DNA of 34,989 nt from CAZJWR01 sp964549765 (GCA_964549765.1 CAZJWR010000041.1:1-34989), one strand, 5' to 3'; counted from the stretch's first letter, positions 8,025 through 16,167 are shown. Translations and numbers: made by a program. The notes: generated by a model not told the origin, from the sequence alone.

Positions 8025-9242
8025 TCACCACGCAAAACTATCGTATTGACCGAGCTTGACGATAATCTCGCCTTTTGTCACGGTAATCGCCATGGTATCG
8101 CCGGTCGGACTCAACGTCTTACGGACGACGGTCTGGCCGTCGTCAAAAGAGACGGTGCGGTATTTGACCGGGCCGAGCCGCTCCTCGGAAACGGGCGATC
8201 CGTCCGCCAGCCATGTCCAGGTGCATTCCGACGCCCCGTCCGAGACGTCGACCAGCCGCAGTTCGATATTTTCATCCGAGGTCACAGGATAGGAAAACGT
8301 CTCACCGGCGGCAATTCGTTTTTCCTGCATCGCCGGACATTTCACCTGCACCGTCATCGTCCCTTCAAAAGCCCGCACGACGATTTCGTCGGCTTCGGCC
8401 GCCGTCTCGTTGCGGCGGTCGCAAATAACGCCGCGCTGTCCGAAATTGCTGTACATGGAGACGCTCTTGATCGGCCCGCCGTTCTTGAACGGGATGGCCT
8501 TGGCGACGGCGTCGTCGGATGATCCAGTCGCCCTGACCCAGACCGATTGGCCCGGACGTACTTTGACGCGGATTATATCCCCGGCCGTCATGGCTTTTTC
8601 CAAAGGCGGCGTTACCACCGGCGCTTTGGCGACCTCATCGGCCCAGTCGGGTACTTCGGGCGGTTCGCTGCCGGGGGCAGCCATTTTTGCATATCCGGGC
8701 GGGATGGCGAAAACATTCTCCTTGATCGGCCCCTCACTGATGTAGCTGATCTCTGCAAACGTGCCGGGGGAAACGAGATTGGTGATCTTTATCGGAAAAT
8801 CCAAGCGCGTCGCGTACCAGTAGGTCATTATATCCTGACCCTGCATCGAAAGGACTCGTTTTTGGCATTCGTAATCGTTGAAAGTATCGATTCCAAGGTC
8901 TTTCTCATCCGCCGACGTCCATAAAAATGTCAGTCCCTGAAACGGATCGCTCATTCGGCTGACCGGATCGGCGCTTTTGATTTCGATGTATTGTTTTCGC
9001 TCCGGTAACAGCACGCGCGTCATGCCCGCGTTCCGGTCCACGATGACGCTGAAGTGATCGCCGTGCTGTTTGATATCCATGCGATAAAAATTCGCGGTGA
9101 CAAAAATCTTGCCGGAAATGGTATCCTCGCCGGTGCACATTTGCAAATCGCCGGTGAAGGATGTTGCTTCGGCGACGCTCGCGTCGAGCGCGACGGCTGC
9201 AAGAAGTATGAATAAGTACAACCAATACACGCGCCTGGTCAT
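8025..9242 (-). CDS. Secreted protein with DUF4412/LolA-like N-terminal domain
   Basis: A 405-residue protein with a clear signal peptide (about residues 1-27, ending near VAEA) and a strong GGGAGGATCGC ribosome site. Residues about 28-185 read like the DUF4412/outer-membrane lipoprotein-sorting-like fold: an extracted-metal or lipid phrase (KIFVTANFYRMDIKQ), then DRNAGMTRVLLPERKQYIEI and a LDFPIKITN strand. The C-terminal half (about 200-405) is beta-rich with several Cys and a hydroxyl-rich VRPGQSVWVRATGSSDD segment, which I do not recognise. It is probably periplasmic. It appears to be co-transcribed with the small Mop gene, but no shared function is evident. Confidence 0.6.
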   Translation of the reverse strand: MTRRVYWLYLFILLAAVALDASVAEATSFTGDLQMCTGEDTISGKIFVTANFYRMDIKQHGDHFSVIVDRNAGMTRVLLPERKQYIEIKSADPVSRMSDPFQGLTFLWTSADEKDLGIDTFNDYECQKRVLSMQGQDIMTYWYATRLDFPIKITNLVSPGTFAEISYISEGPIKENVFAIPPGYAKMAAPGSEPPEVPDWADEVAKAPVVTPPLEKAMTAGDIIRVKVRPGQSVWVRATGSSDDAVAKAIPFKNGGPIKSVSMYSNFGQRGVICDRRNETAAEADEIVVRAFEGTMTVQVKCPAMQEKRIAAGETFSYPVTSDENIELRLVDVSDGASECTWTWLADGSPVSEERLGPVKYRTVSFDDGQTVVRKTLSPTGDTMAITVTKGEIIVKLGQYDSFAW

Positions 9243-9358
9243 GCGATCCTCCCAACGGTGGGTAATCGATTATTGCTATCTCTATCAGTTTGCACATGCA
9301 TGGCGTCTAAGTCAATGAAAATATTCATGATGATCGCCGACCGACAAAGTGGAATCCG

Positions 9359-10123
9359 CTATTTTAGGACGTCGGCCAATCCCAGCAGGATAATCGCCGA
9401 TACGCCTACGACGGCGATGAGAATCCATCGGACGAATCCGGCGCCGCGTTTGACCGCCATCCGGGAAGCCACCCAGGCGCCGAGCATGTTGCCGACGGCC
9501 AAAATAAGCCCCACCGACCAACGAACCTGATCGTTGTACACGAACACGCCTAACGCGAAAACGGTGAAACAGAGGATTATGAGCACCTTCACGGCGTTGG
9601 CGCGCACCAGATCGTACCCGGCGCCGAGGACCAGCCCCGCCAGCAGAAATATCCCCACTCCGGCCTGGATGAACCCGCCGTAAACGCCGATGAGGAAAAA
9701 GATCGCCAATTTGATCCAACCGGGCCGGTGCGCCGTTTCACTCCCATGTCCTTCCAGCCATCGTTTCGGCCGCACGAGGATAACGATTAACATCACGACC
9801 ATGAGGACGCCGATAACCCGCCGCATGGTTTCCTCATCCAGGTTGACGGCGATTTGCGCTCCGACGAGGGAGCCGACGACGGCGGGAATGGCCAGCAGGA
9901 GACCGCCTCGGAGATCGAGGACTTTTTGCTGGCGAAAACTGGATACACCAACGATATTTTGAAGGAGAATGGCCACGCGATTGGTGCCGTTGGCGACGGT
10001 GGCGGGCAGGCCCAGGAAAATCAAAAGCGGGAGAGTTATCAACGATCCGCTTCCGGCCAGCGTATTTATGAAGCCGCAAGCAAATCCAGCGGCGACCACG
10101 GCGGGGTATAAATACCAGTCCAT
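9359..10123 (-). CDS. TauE/SafE family anion permease
   Basis: A 254-residue polytopic membrane protein of the TauE/SafE (UPF0721) family, which exports sulfite, sulfoacetate or related organic anions. The N-terminus (DWYLYPAVVAAGFACGFINTLAGSGSLITLPLLIFLGLP) is the diagnostic first repeat, and VYGGFIQAGVGIFLLAGLV is the second repeat. About eight membrane spans are visible. The ATG at 10123 is chosen because the family N-terminus begins there; upstream sequence in the same frame reads as noncoding. A -35/-10 pair just upstream would place the transcription start almost on the ATG. It is divergent from the phosphatase gene. The substrate cannot be told from sequence. Confidence 0.88.
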   Translation of the reverse strand: MDWYLYPAVVAAGFACGFINTLAGSGSLITLPLLIFLGLPATVANGTNRVAILLQNIVGVSSFRQQKVLDLRGGLLLAIPAVVGSLVGAQIAVNLDEETMRRVIGVLMVVMLIVILVRPKRWLEGHGSETAHRPGWIKLAIFFLIGVYGGFIQAGVGIFLLAGLVLGAGYDLVRANAVKVLIILCFTVFALGVFVYNDQVRWSVGLILAVGNMLGAWVASRMAVKRGAGFVRWILIAVVGVSAIILLGLADVLK

Positions 10124-10130
10124 CCCGTCT

Positions 10131-10158
10131 ATACTATGCGGCGCGGAGCCGTTGTCAA
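10131..10158 (-). promoter_or_regulatory. Candidate promoter of the TauE gene, nearly leaderless
   Basis: On the minus strand, TTGACA (10153-10158) is a perfect -35 and TAGTAT (10131-10136) a fair -10, with a 16-base spacer. Transcription would begin about 10124, at or next to the ATG at 10123, so the mRNA may be leaderless; no good ribosome site is seen. Confidence 0.45.
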
Positions 10159-10240
10159 TCGTAAAATAGAGCGGATGTGTCCGACCGGCGCTCTCGACCG
10201 GATCGGCGGCCGAATGATAGAGACTCAAGGTGGCTGAATT

Positions 10241-11536
10241 ATGCAGGACAATATAGCCAAACTCGAACAGGAAAACCAGCGGCTCAAAGCGGCCGTACGG
10301 GAACTGGCGGCGCTGAACGAAATTTCCCGCGTCATCAATTCCACCATGACGGTCGAGGAAATAAGCCAGCAGATCATGAAAAAAGTGGTCAATGTCGTGC
10401 AGACAAGCGAAGCGGCCGTGCACACGTTCACCGATGATTCGGCCCAGATCAGCCCGCATACGTTCGTGCGGGGAAAGCTCGACAGTTCATCCCTGGCCAA
10501 GGCCAAGCTCGATATCCGCGTGGCCGGATGGGTGGCCAAAAACAAAAAGCCGCTGCTGGTAAACGACCTTGCCGCCGATGAGCGGTTCAAGAATGTCGAA
10601 TTGACCGACAGTCCGGTCAAATCGCTTTTGGCCGTGCCGCTGACCGTCAAAGGAAAGCTAATCGGCGAACTGACCGTCTTCAATAGCCTGAAACCGACCG
10701 GATTCACCGACGATGATGTGCGTCTGCTCGGCATCATTGGCGTTCAATCAGCTCAGATAATCGAAAATGCCCGCCTCTACCGCGAGGAGTTGAAATTGCG
10801 GCAACTGGAGGGCGAAGTGCAAGCCGCCCGGAAAATCCAGGTGGGGTTTTTGCCCAAATCTATCCCCGAGCTGAGAAACAACGATATTTACGGCGCGACA
10901 ACCTCGGCCCGGGAAACCAGCGGCGACTATTTCGATATCATCCGCACCGGCGACGACCGTCTCATTTTCACCCTGGGGGATGTCTCCGGAAAAGGTCTGC
11001 CGGCAGCCATGCTGATGTCCACCATCCAGGGACAGGCCCGGTCGCTTTTCAGCCGTCACCCTGATATGACCCCGGCCGAGGCTCTGGCCGAACTGAACCT
11101 GATCACCTGCCAACTGTCCGCCAGTGACCAATTCGCGACGATGGTCATCGGTACGCTGCATGCCGATTCCGGTGAAATCATACTCGCCAACGGGGGGCAC
11201 AATTACCCTGTGGTCGTCCGGGCGGGCGGCGAGATCGAGGATATTTCCGAATCAGCCATGCTGATCGGCATGTTCGCCGGAGCCAAATTCACCGACACCG
11301 CCTTCACTCTCAAGGCCGGGGACTTCGTCGCGATTTTCAGCGATGGCATCGAGGAGGCCTTCAATGCCGCCGGTGAAGAATTCGGTATCGCCCGACTTAA
11401 GAATCATTTGCAGACGGTCAAGGAGAAAGATGCCAAGACGATTTATGAAACGTCGATGCAGGCCGTGGCGGATTTTCGCGGTGAGGCCGAACAGTCGGAC
11501 GACCTTACTCTGATGGTCATCAAGCGGAAAGCGTAG
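10241..11536 (+). CDS. GAF-PP2C serine phosphatase (RsbU/SpoIIE type)
   Basis: A 431-residue cytoplasmic protein. Residues 1-30 are a short coiled coil, about 25-185 a GAF sensor domain (ending FTDDDVRLLGIIGVQSAQIIENARLY), a linking helix with AARKIQVGFLP, and about 215-430 a PPM/SpoIIE phosphatase domain with SGDYFDI, TLGDVSGKGLPAAMLM, NGGHNYP and FSDGIEEA, which carry the metal-binding Asp and Gly residues. Such proteins dephosphorylate anti-sigma-factor antagonists in partner-switching stress or signalling pathways. The ribosome site AAGGTGG precedes the ATG. No anti-sigma or antagonist gene is adjacent. An intrinsic terminator follows 22 bases after the stop. Confidence 0.92.
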   Translation: MQDNIAKLEQENQRLKAAVRELAALNEISRVINSTMTVEEISQQIMKKVVNVVQTSEAAVHTFTDDSAQISPHTFVRGKLDSSSLAKAKLDIRVAGWVAKNKKPLLVNDLAADERFKNVELTDSPVKSLLAVPLTVKGKLIGELTVFNSLKPTGFTDDDVRLLGIIGVQSAQIIENARLYREELKLRQLEGEVQAARKIQVGFLPKSIPELRNNDIYGATTSARETSGDYFDIIRTGDDRLIFTLGDVSGKGLPAAMLMSTIQGQARSLFSRHPDMTPAEALAELNLITCQLSASDQFATMVIGTLHADSGEIILANGGHNYPVVVRAGGEIEDISESAMLIGMFAGAKFTDTAFTLKAGDFVAIFSDGIEEAFNAAGEEFGIARLKNHLQTVKEKDAKTIYETSMQAVADFRGEAEQSDDLTLMVIKRKA

Positions 11537-11558
11537 GCAGTCCACTCTATGACAAAAA

Positions 11559-11585
11559 AGCCTTCTCCCAGTTCGGGAGGAGGCT
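11559..11585. terminator. Bidirectional intrinsic terminator
   Basis: AGCCTTCTCCC / GGGAGGAGGCT forms an 11-bp stem (one G-T pair) with an AGTTC loop. An A-tract precedes it and TTTCTATTT follows it, so it can serve both the phosphatase gene (plus) and the convergent peroxiredoxin gene (minus). Confidence 0.85.
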
Positions 11586-11617
11586 TTCTATTTCAGGTTA
11601 ATGACTACCCATCGGCT

Positions 11618-12202
11618 TTAGTGTTTTGCCAGGTATTCGGCGACACCCTCGGCGGTCGGCTTCATGGCATCCTCGCCATCGTGCCAGTTGGCCGGGCATA
11701 CGTCGCCGTATTTTTCGGTAAACTGCAAGGCGTCAAGCATTCGAATGGCCTCGTCGACATTGCGTCCGAGCGACAGGTCGTTGATCAACTCATGGCGCAC
11801 GATGCCTTCCTTGTCGATCAAAAACAATCCGCGCAGGGCCACCGAATCGTCGGTCAGCACGCCGTAGCTGCGGGCGATGTTTTTGCTGAGGTCCGAAACC
11901 AGGGGAAATCCGACTTCGCCGATTCCGCCCTGGTCGCGGGGTGTCCGGCGCCAGGCATGATGAGTGTAGTGGGAATCGACAGAAACGCCGATGACTTCGG
12001 CGTTCCGTTTCCGGAATTCCGCCAGCACCCGGTCGAAGGCGATGATTTCCGACGGGCAGACAAAGGTGAAATCCAGCGGATAGAAGAATAGGATGACATA
12101 TTTGCCGCGATACGATTCGAGGTTTAATTCCTCGAACGAATTATCCGGCATGACTGCCTGGGCGGTGAAGTCAGGCGCCTTTTTGGTTACTAATGAAGCC
12201 AT
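11618..12202 (-). CDS. 2-Cys peroxiredoxin (AhpC/Prx1 type)
   Basis: A 194-residue cytoplasmic thiol peroxidase that reduces H2O2 and organic peroxides. The peroxidatic Cys49 lies in FYPLDFTFVCPSE, and the resolving Cys169 in the GDVCPANW motif, the typical 2-Cys pattern; GVSVDSHYTHHAW and GGIGEVGFPLVSD are also standard. AAGGA precedes the ATG. It lies downstream of ferritin and a Fur/PerR-type regulator on the same strand, with only a 55-base gap, suggesting a shared iron/peroxide response. No AhpF reductase is in the window, so the electron donor would be thioredoxin or another system. Confidence 0.95.
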   Translation of the reverse strand: MASLVTKKAPDFTAQAVMPDNSFEELNLESYRGKYVILFFYPLDFTFVCPSEIIAFDRVLAEFRKRNAEVIGVSVDSHYTHHAWRRTPRDQGGIGEVGFPLVSDLSKNIARSYGVLTDDSVALRGLFLIDKEGIVRHELINDLSLGRNVDEAIRMLDALQFTEKYGDVCPANWHDGEDAMKPTAEGVAEYLAKH

Positions 12203-12257
12203 GGTTCCTTGTTGTCCTTTCGTTTATCTATCGCTCCAGTTGTTTAAATTAGTTTCG

Positions 12258-12770
12258 TTACTTGGCGGACGCGGCCGGCGGAGTGAATACCCGCTGTCCC
12301 AGCTCACTGTCCATCATAAACAGCGTCACCTTGTTGTCGCCGGCGAATTTCAGTTTGTCGACGATTTCCTTGGCTGACGCTTCTTCTTCCACCTGTTCAT
12401 TTACGAACCACTGCAGGAAGGTGTTGGCGGCATGATCGTTCTCTTTGAGGCTGAGATCGACCAGATCATTGATGAAAGCGCTGATCTTCTTCTCGTGACT
12501 CAAAGCGTCCTCAAAAGCGTTCTGGGGCGACTTCCAGCTTACTTTGGGTGTCCGGATTTCGGTGAGGGTGACCTTACCATCGCGGTCGAAAATGAAATGA
12601 TAGAACTTCATGGCGTGGGTCATTTCCTCCTGGGCCTGCACCCGCATCCAGTTGGCCATCCCTTTGAGATTCTCCCCTTCGAAGTGCGCCGCCATCGAAA
12701 GATATAAGTAAGCCGAATACAATTCCTCGTTGAGCTGCTTGTTGAAAGCCTCTTCAATCTTCGGGTTCAT
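12258..12770 (-). CDS. Non-haem ferritin
   Basis: A 170-residue bacterial ferritin (FtnA class) that oxidises Fe(II) and stores it as a mineral core in a 24-subunit shell. The four-helix bundle and ferroxidase residues are visible: Glu17 in LNEELYSAYLYLSMAAHFE, Glu50 and His53 in QEEMTHAMKFY, then EKKISAFINDLVDLSLKENDHAA and QWFVNEQVEEE. No haem-binding bacterioferritin Met is evident. AAGGAG lies 8 bases before the ATG. The C-terminus is a short Pro/Ala tail. It sits between the peroxiredoxin and the Fur-family regulator, consistent with joint iron and peroxide defence. Confidence 0.95.
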   Translation of the reverse strand: MNPKIEEAFNKQLNEELYSAYLYLSMAAHFEGENLKGMANWMRVQAQEEMTHAMKFYHFIFDRDGKVTLTEIRTPKVSWKSPQNAFEDALSHEKKISAFINDLVDLSLKENDHAANTFLQWFVNEQVEEEASAKEIVDKLKFAGDNKVTLFMMDSELGQRVFTPPAASAK

Positions 12771-12913
12771 GATAGACTCCTTTCCCGTTCCTGTCTCTTT
12801 GCGTTTGTTTTGTCTTTATTTCTCATGCGCCGGCAGAAGTAACGTCTCCGAACCTGCCCCTGCCTGCGAATCTATGGTTTGTTTCTTCTATAGCAATCTG
12901 TTTGCTGCTTTCC

Positions 12914-13327
12914 TTATACACGCCCCCGGGCGCGGCACGAATCGCAGACGCCGATGAATTCCAGACGATGCCCGAGAATCTCATATCCGTCGGGCGAATC
13001 GAGTACTGCCGAGTCGATATCCAACGCCGGAATCTCGACGTCGTCGATCTTTCCGCATTCGACGCAGCGTATATGGTAATGACTATCCAGGTCTCCGTCA
13101 TAGCGCATCGTTTCACCGCTTAACGGCAGTTTGCGAATCCGGCCGGCGCTCGCCAGTAATTCAAGGTTGCGGTAAACCGTGCCGAGGCTTATCCGGGGCA
13201 GGCGTTTGCGCACGACCTTATGCAACTCGGCCGCTGTGGGGTGTTCGCGGCTGCGGCGCAACTCTTCAAGTATTATCTGCCGCTGCCGCGTCTGCCTCTG
13301 TGATGTTCTCGGTGTCATTTTCTTCAT
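12914..13327 (-). CDS. Fur family regulator, PerR-like
   Basis: A 137-residue metalloregulator. The N-terminal winged helix includes QRQTRQRQIILEELRR and ISLGTVYRNLELLASAG, the DNA-recognition helix. The C-terminal half has the structural zinc pairs CVECG and CDSC and a histidine-rich DSHYHIRC regulatory site. PerR and Fur are hard to separate by eye; adjacency to peroxiredoxin and ferritin favours PerR. I choose the ATG at 13327 because AGGA lies 8 bases upstream; an upstream start at 13360 would put an AT-rich dyad inside the gene. It is divergent from hypA. It may repress the two downstream genes and itself. Confidence 0.85.
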   Translation of the reverse strand: MKKMTPRTSQRQTRQRQIILEELRRSREHPTAAELHKVVRKRLPRISLGTVYRNLELLASAGRIRKLPLSGETMRYDGDLDSHYHIRCVECGKIDDVEIPALDIDSAVLDSPDGYEILGHRLEFIGVCDSCRARGRV

Positions 13328-13344
13328 CCATTTCCTATCAGGAA

Positions 13345-13357
13345 TTATTCTCAATAA
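13345..13357. promoter_or_regulatory. Possible Fur/PerR-type operator dyad
   Basis: TTATT-CTC-AATAA is a perfect 5-bp inverted repeat 18 bases upstream of the Fur-family start codon, in AT-rich sequence. Its form resembles the AT-rich dyads bound by Fur-family proteins, suggesting autoregulation, but it is not a full match to a classical Fur or Per box. Confidence 0.35.
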
Positions 13358-13604
13358 CAATATTGCGCGATTTTTGTTTCCGATGGCGCGAATTTTTTTG
13401 AAAAAATATTCTCCTTTTCGTTTATTCTTCGCGGCCTAAACCGCTCGCGATCGTGCCAGCCCGGCGGATAGGAATCGTCGGGAATGTTCGTCATCCACGC
13501 CGTCGCCTCGTGACTGATGAAATAAGCGCAAAACCTCTGGACAGAAAACGAATGATCTCATTATTTTATGGTACGGCAATCGGCAAAGATGAAAGGTGTC
13601 CGAC

Positions 13605-13946
13605 ATGCATGAGCTGGCCGTCGCCAGAGAGATTATCGACATCGTGCAGGGCGAAATGGACCGCCGGGGTTTGCGCCGAATCGAAGCGGTGGCGCTCCGC
13701 ATCGGCGCTCTGACCGGCATAAACGCCGACGCCCTGACGTTCGGATTCGAAGCGTCGGTGGTCGATACTCCGCTGGCAGGGGCGCATCTTATCATTGAAA
13801 CTATGCCGGTCCGGGCCGCGTGCCGTTCGTGCGGTAAAGAATCGGAGATTGAACCATATCTTTTCATTTGCCCGCATTGCGCGAGTAGCGATCTGGAGAT
13901 CGTGCAGGGGGAAGAACTGGATATAGATCATCTGTTGGGAGAATGA
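13605..13946 (+). CDS. hypA: HypA nickel-insertion accessory protein
   Basis: A 113-residue protein that delivers nickel to [NiFe]-hydrogenase (or urease) together with HypB. The N-terminal MHELAVAREI gives the essential nickel-binding Met1-His2. The zinc site is two CxxC pairs: CRSCG and CPHCAS. The ATG at 13605 is required for the MHE start and has AAAGGTG upstream; the GTG at 13596 would bury the motif. Only 3 bases separate it from hypB. No hydrogenase structural genes, hypC-F or urease genes occur in the window. Confidence 0.96.
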   Translation: MHELAVAREIIDIVQGEMDRRGLRRIEAVALRIGALTGINADALTFGFEASVVDTPLAGAHLIIETMPVRAACRSCGKESEIEPYLFICPHCASSDLEIVQGEELDIDHLLGE

Positions 13947-13949
13947 ATC

Positions 13950-14624
13950 ATGGCCAAGATAACCAAGCTTATCATACAGAAAAAAGTCCTGTCCAAAAAC
14001 GACGAGATCGCCGCCAACATACGCGAGCGGCTCGCCAAACAGAAAATCCTGGCGTTGAATCTGGTCAGTTCGCCGGGGTCGGGCAAAACCAGCCTGCTCG
14101 AAAAAACGCTGGCGGAAATGGGCAGGGACATGCGATTGGCGGTTATCGTCGGCGACGTCCAGACCGAGAACGACGCGGCGCGCCTCAGGAAGGCCGGCGG
14201 GAAGAGGGTCGAAGCGATAACCACCGACGGGGCGTGTCATCTTGACGCCGCCATGGTGGAGAAAGCCCTGGCGAAGATGAATATCGCCGACGCCGACGTG
14301 CTTTTTATCGAAAACGTCGGCAATCTAGTCTGCCCGTCGAGTTATGATCTCGGCGAGGACATGAAAGTCGTCCTCATGAGCACGGCCGAAGGCGACGATA
14401 AGCCGCTGAAATATCCGGCCATGTTCCGCCGCTCGTCGGTGCTGGTGATCAACAAGACTGATCTTCTGGGGCAGTCCGATTTCGATATCGAGCACGCCGA
14501 AAAGAACGCCCGGAATATCAACCCGGATCTTCGGATATTCCGGATGTCGTGCCGCACCGGCGAGGGATTGCCGGAATGGTACGCCTGGCTGAAAGAAACG
14601 TCCGGAAGCAAGAAAAATTCGTAG
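13950..14624 (+). CDS. hypB: HypB GTPase for nickel insertion
   Basis: A 224-residue SIMIBI-class GTPase that supplies nickel to HypA and the hydrogenase large subunit. P-loop SSPGSGKT is at residues 40-47, the metal-binding Cys-His pair in DGACHLDA near 95, ENVGNLVCP near 115-123, and the guanine-specificity motif NKTD near 170. The N-terminus has no poly-His stretch, so it lacks the nickel-storage extension of some HypB proteins. It starts 3 bases after hypA. The double-DsrC gene follows 67 bases later on the same strand, so all four could be one transcript. Confidence 0.96.
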   Translation: MAKITKLIIQKKVLSKNDEIAANIRERLAKQKILALNLVSSPGSGKTSLLEKTLAEMGRDMRLAVIVGDVQTENDAARLRKAGGKRVEAITTDGACHLDAAMVEKALAKMNIADADVLFIENVGNLVCPSSYDLGEDMKVVLMSTAEGDDKPLKYPAMFRRSSVLVINKTDLLGQSDFDIEHAEKNARNINPDLRIFRMSCRTGEGLPEWYAWLKETSGSKKNS

Positions 14625-14691
14625 ATGAGATAGATCACAGAAAGGAAGAAAAGATATCCATGATATAACAGGCGAGGATCATATAAATACC

Positions 14692-15336
14692 GTGCGATTT
14701 GACGACAAGGCGTACGACGTCGACGCCGACGGCTTCCTCACGAATTTTGGCGACTGGGAGGAGGATTTTGCCCGGGCGATGGCTCCGCGTCTCAAAATTG
14801 CGGCCGGAATGACGAATGAGCATTGGGACGTCATCGAATACATCCGGTCGACGTTTCAAAAACAGGGCCTCTGCCCGCTGATCTATCAAACCTGCCGCGA
14901 AAACAAATTGAGCATCAAAGATCTCGAACGGCTGTTCCCGACCGGGTATCTTCGCGGCGCCTGCCTGCTGGCCGGGATCACCTATCGTGAGGGTTTCGCC
15001 GGACATTCGCTGATCGATGAAGAAGGAGGCAAAACCGCCCCGTCACGGCTCGATAAAATCTATCAGGTCACGGCGCTGGGCTTTCTGATCAATGCCTATG
15101 ATTGGGACGAACAATTCGCCATCTGCAAGGCCCACGAAATGAAGATGCCGCCCTTGACCGAGGAACACTGGCAGATTATCCACTTCCTGCGGAGATTTTA
15201 TAAAACAAATCTCAGGGTCCCGACCATCTATGAGACCTGCGAAGACAATAGGCTCGAAATCGAAGACCTAGAGCGGCTCTTTCCCGACGGGTATCATCGA
15301 GGCGCGGTGAAAGTGGCGGGCTTGCGAGTGCGATAA
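14692..15336 (+). CDS. Tandem double-domain DsrC/TusE-like protein (first copy)
   Basis: A 214-residue protein made of two DsrC-family domains (about 1-100 and 115-214). Domain 1 shows the family signatures YDVDADGFL, EHWDVIEYIR and LFPTGYLRGAC; domain 2 shows GFLINAYDW, EHWQIIHFLR and LFPDGYHRGAV. DsrC shuttles sulfur on two C-terminal cysteines. Here Cys91 aligns with DsrC CysB, but the arm with CysA is absent, and domain 2 has Val at that place and ends in LRVR. Domain 1 also has Cys61 and Cys68 in a CPLIYQTC motif. The GTG at 14692 is the first usable start after an in-frame stop and gives the same N-terminus as the sister gene; its ribosome site is weak. It follows hypB. Confidence 0.85.
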   Translation: MRFDDKAYDVDADGFLTNFGDWEEDFARAMAPRLKIAAGMTNEHWDVIEYIRSTFQKQGLCPLIYQTCRENKLSIKDLERLFPTGYLRGACLLAGITYREGFAGHSLIDEEGGKTAPSRLDKIYQVTALGFLINAYDWDEQFAICKAHEMKMPPLTEEHWQIIHFLRRFYKTNLRVPTIYETCEDNRLEIEDLERLFPDGYHRGAVKVAGLRVR

Positions 15337-15416
15337 AACGTCTAAAACCGACGCATCCGGCATTCGTCTCAGCGACCTTGCTTCTGCCCACCGGAATGCA
15401 CGGGAGGAGTGTGGCA

Positions 15417-16076
15417 ATGCCGAAATTCACGTACAAAAACAAAGGCTATGATGTGGACGATCAGAATTTTCTGGTTACGTACGAAAATTGGGACAAAGCG
15501 TTCGCCGAGGGCATGGCGCAGGAATTGAAAATGCCCGGAACGCTATCCAAGGACCACTGGGACATCATCGGGTTTATCCGGTCGAGCTTCGAAAAAACCG
15601 GTTACTGTCCCCTGGTGTACGAAACGTGCCGCATGAACGGTATTTTGCTCAAGGAATTGAAAAATCTCTTTCCCACCGGGTATCTTCGCGGGGCCTGTAA
15701 ACTGGCCGGGATAACTTACAAGGAAGGGTACCTGGGCCAGGCCCGGCTGCCGCTCACCGCCGACGATCTCAACCTGATCGCGAACAAGAAAATCTATCGG
15801 GTCGACGTCAGGGGATTTCTTATCGACCCCAAAGAATGGGATGAATTCTACGCGGCCTTCCGCGCCCACGACATGAAAATCGCCGGAGGGAAACTGACCG
15901 ACCGTCATTGGGAGGTCATTCATTTCCTGCGTCAGCAGTTCGGTCAACTAGGGCGCGTCCCGACCGTCTATGAAGTATGCGAATCGTTGCCGATTAATCT
16001 CGATGAGCTCGAAGAGCTCTTTCCCGACGGCTATCATCGCGGCGCGGTGAAAGTCGCGGGATTGCGCGTGCGCTGA
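15417..16076 (+). CDS. Tandem double-domain DsrC/TusE-like protein (second copy)
   Basis: A 219-residue paralogue of the preceding protein with the same two-domain layout and a strong GGGAGGAG ribosome site. Domain 1 has YDVDDQNFL, DHWDIIGFIR and LFPTGYLRGAC, with Cys64, Cys71 and Cys94 at the same spacing (7 and 23 residues) as in the first copy. Domain 2 has GFLIDPKEWDEF, RHWEVIHFLR and an end (LFPDGYHRGAVKVAGLRVR) identical to the first copy. The DNA of that shared end differs at several synonymous positions, so the identity reflects selection rather than recent copying. CysA is lacking, so classical DsrC trisulfide chemistry is unlikely. A redox or metal sensor, DNA-binding, or partner role is possible. 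A terminator follows. Confidence 0.87.
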   Translation: MPKFTYKNKGYDVDDQNFLVTYENWDKAFAEGMAQELKMPGTLSKDHWDIIGFIRSSFEKTGYCPLVYETCRMNGILLKELKNLFPTGYLRGACKLAGITYKEGYLGQARLPLTADDLNLIANKKIYRVDVRGFLIDPKEWDEFYAAFRAHDMKIAGGKLTDRHWEVIHFLRQQFGQLGRVPTVYEVCESLPINLDELEELFPDGYHRGAVKVAGLRVR

Positions 16077-16126
16077 TGGGACCGGTGAGATAGCGCTGTC
16101 GTATGCCTGCCTGATGACAGAAATGA

Positions 16127-16158
16127 AAAGAGCCGACTCTCGGAATTGTCGGCTCTTT
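16127..16158. terminator. Bidirectional intrinsic terminator
   Basis: AAAGAGCCGAC / GTCGGCTCTTT is a perfect 11-bp stem with a 10-base loop, A-rich on the left and ending in TTT on the right. It lies between the second double-DsrC gene and the convergent DUF378 gene and can serve both. Confidence 0.8.
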
Positions 16159-16167
16159 ACCTGCGTC

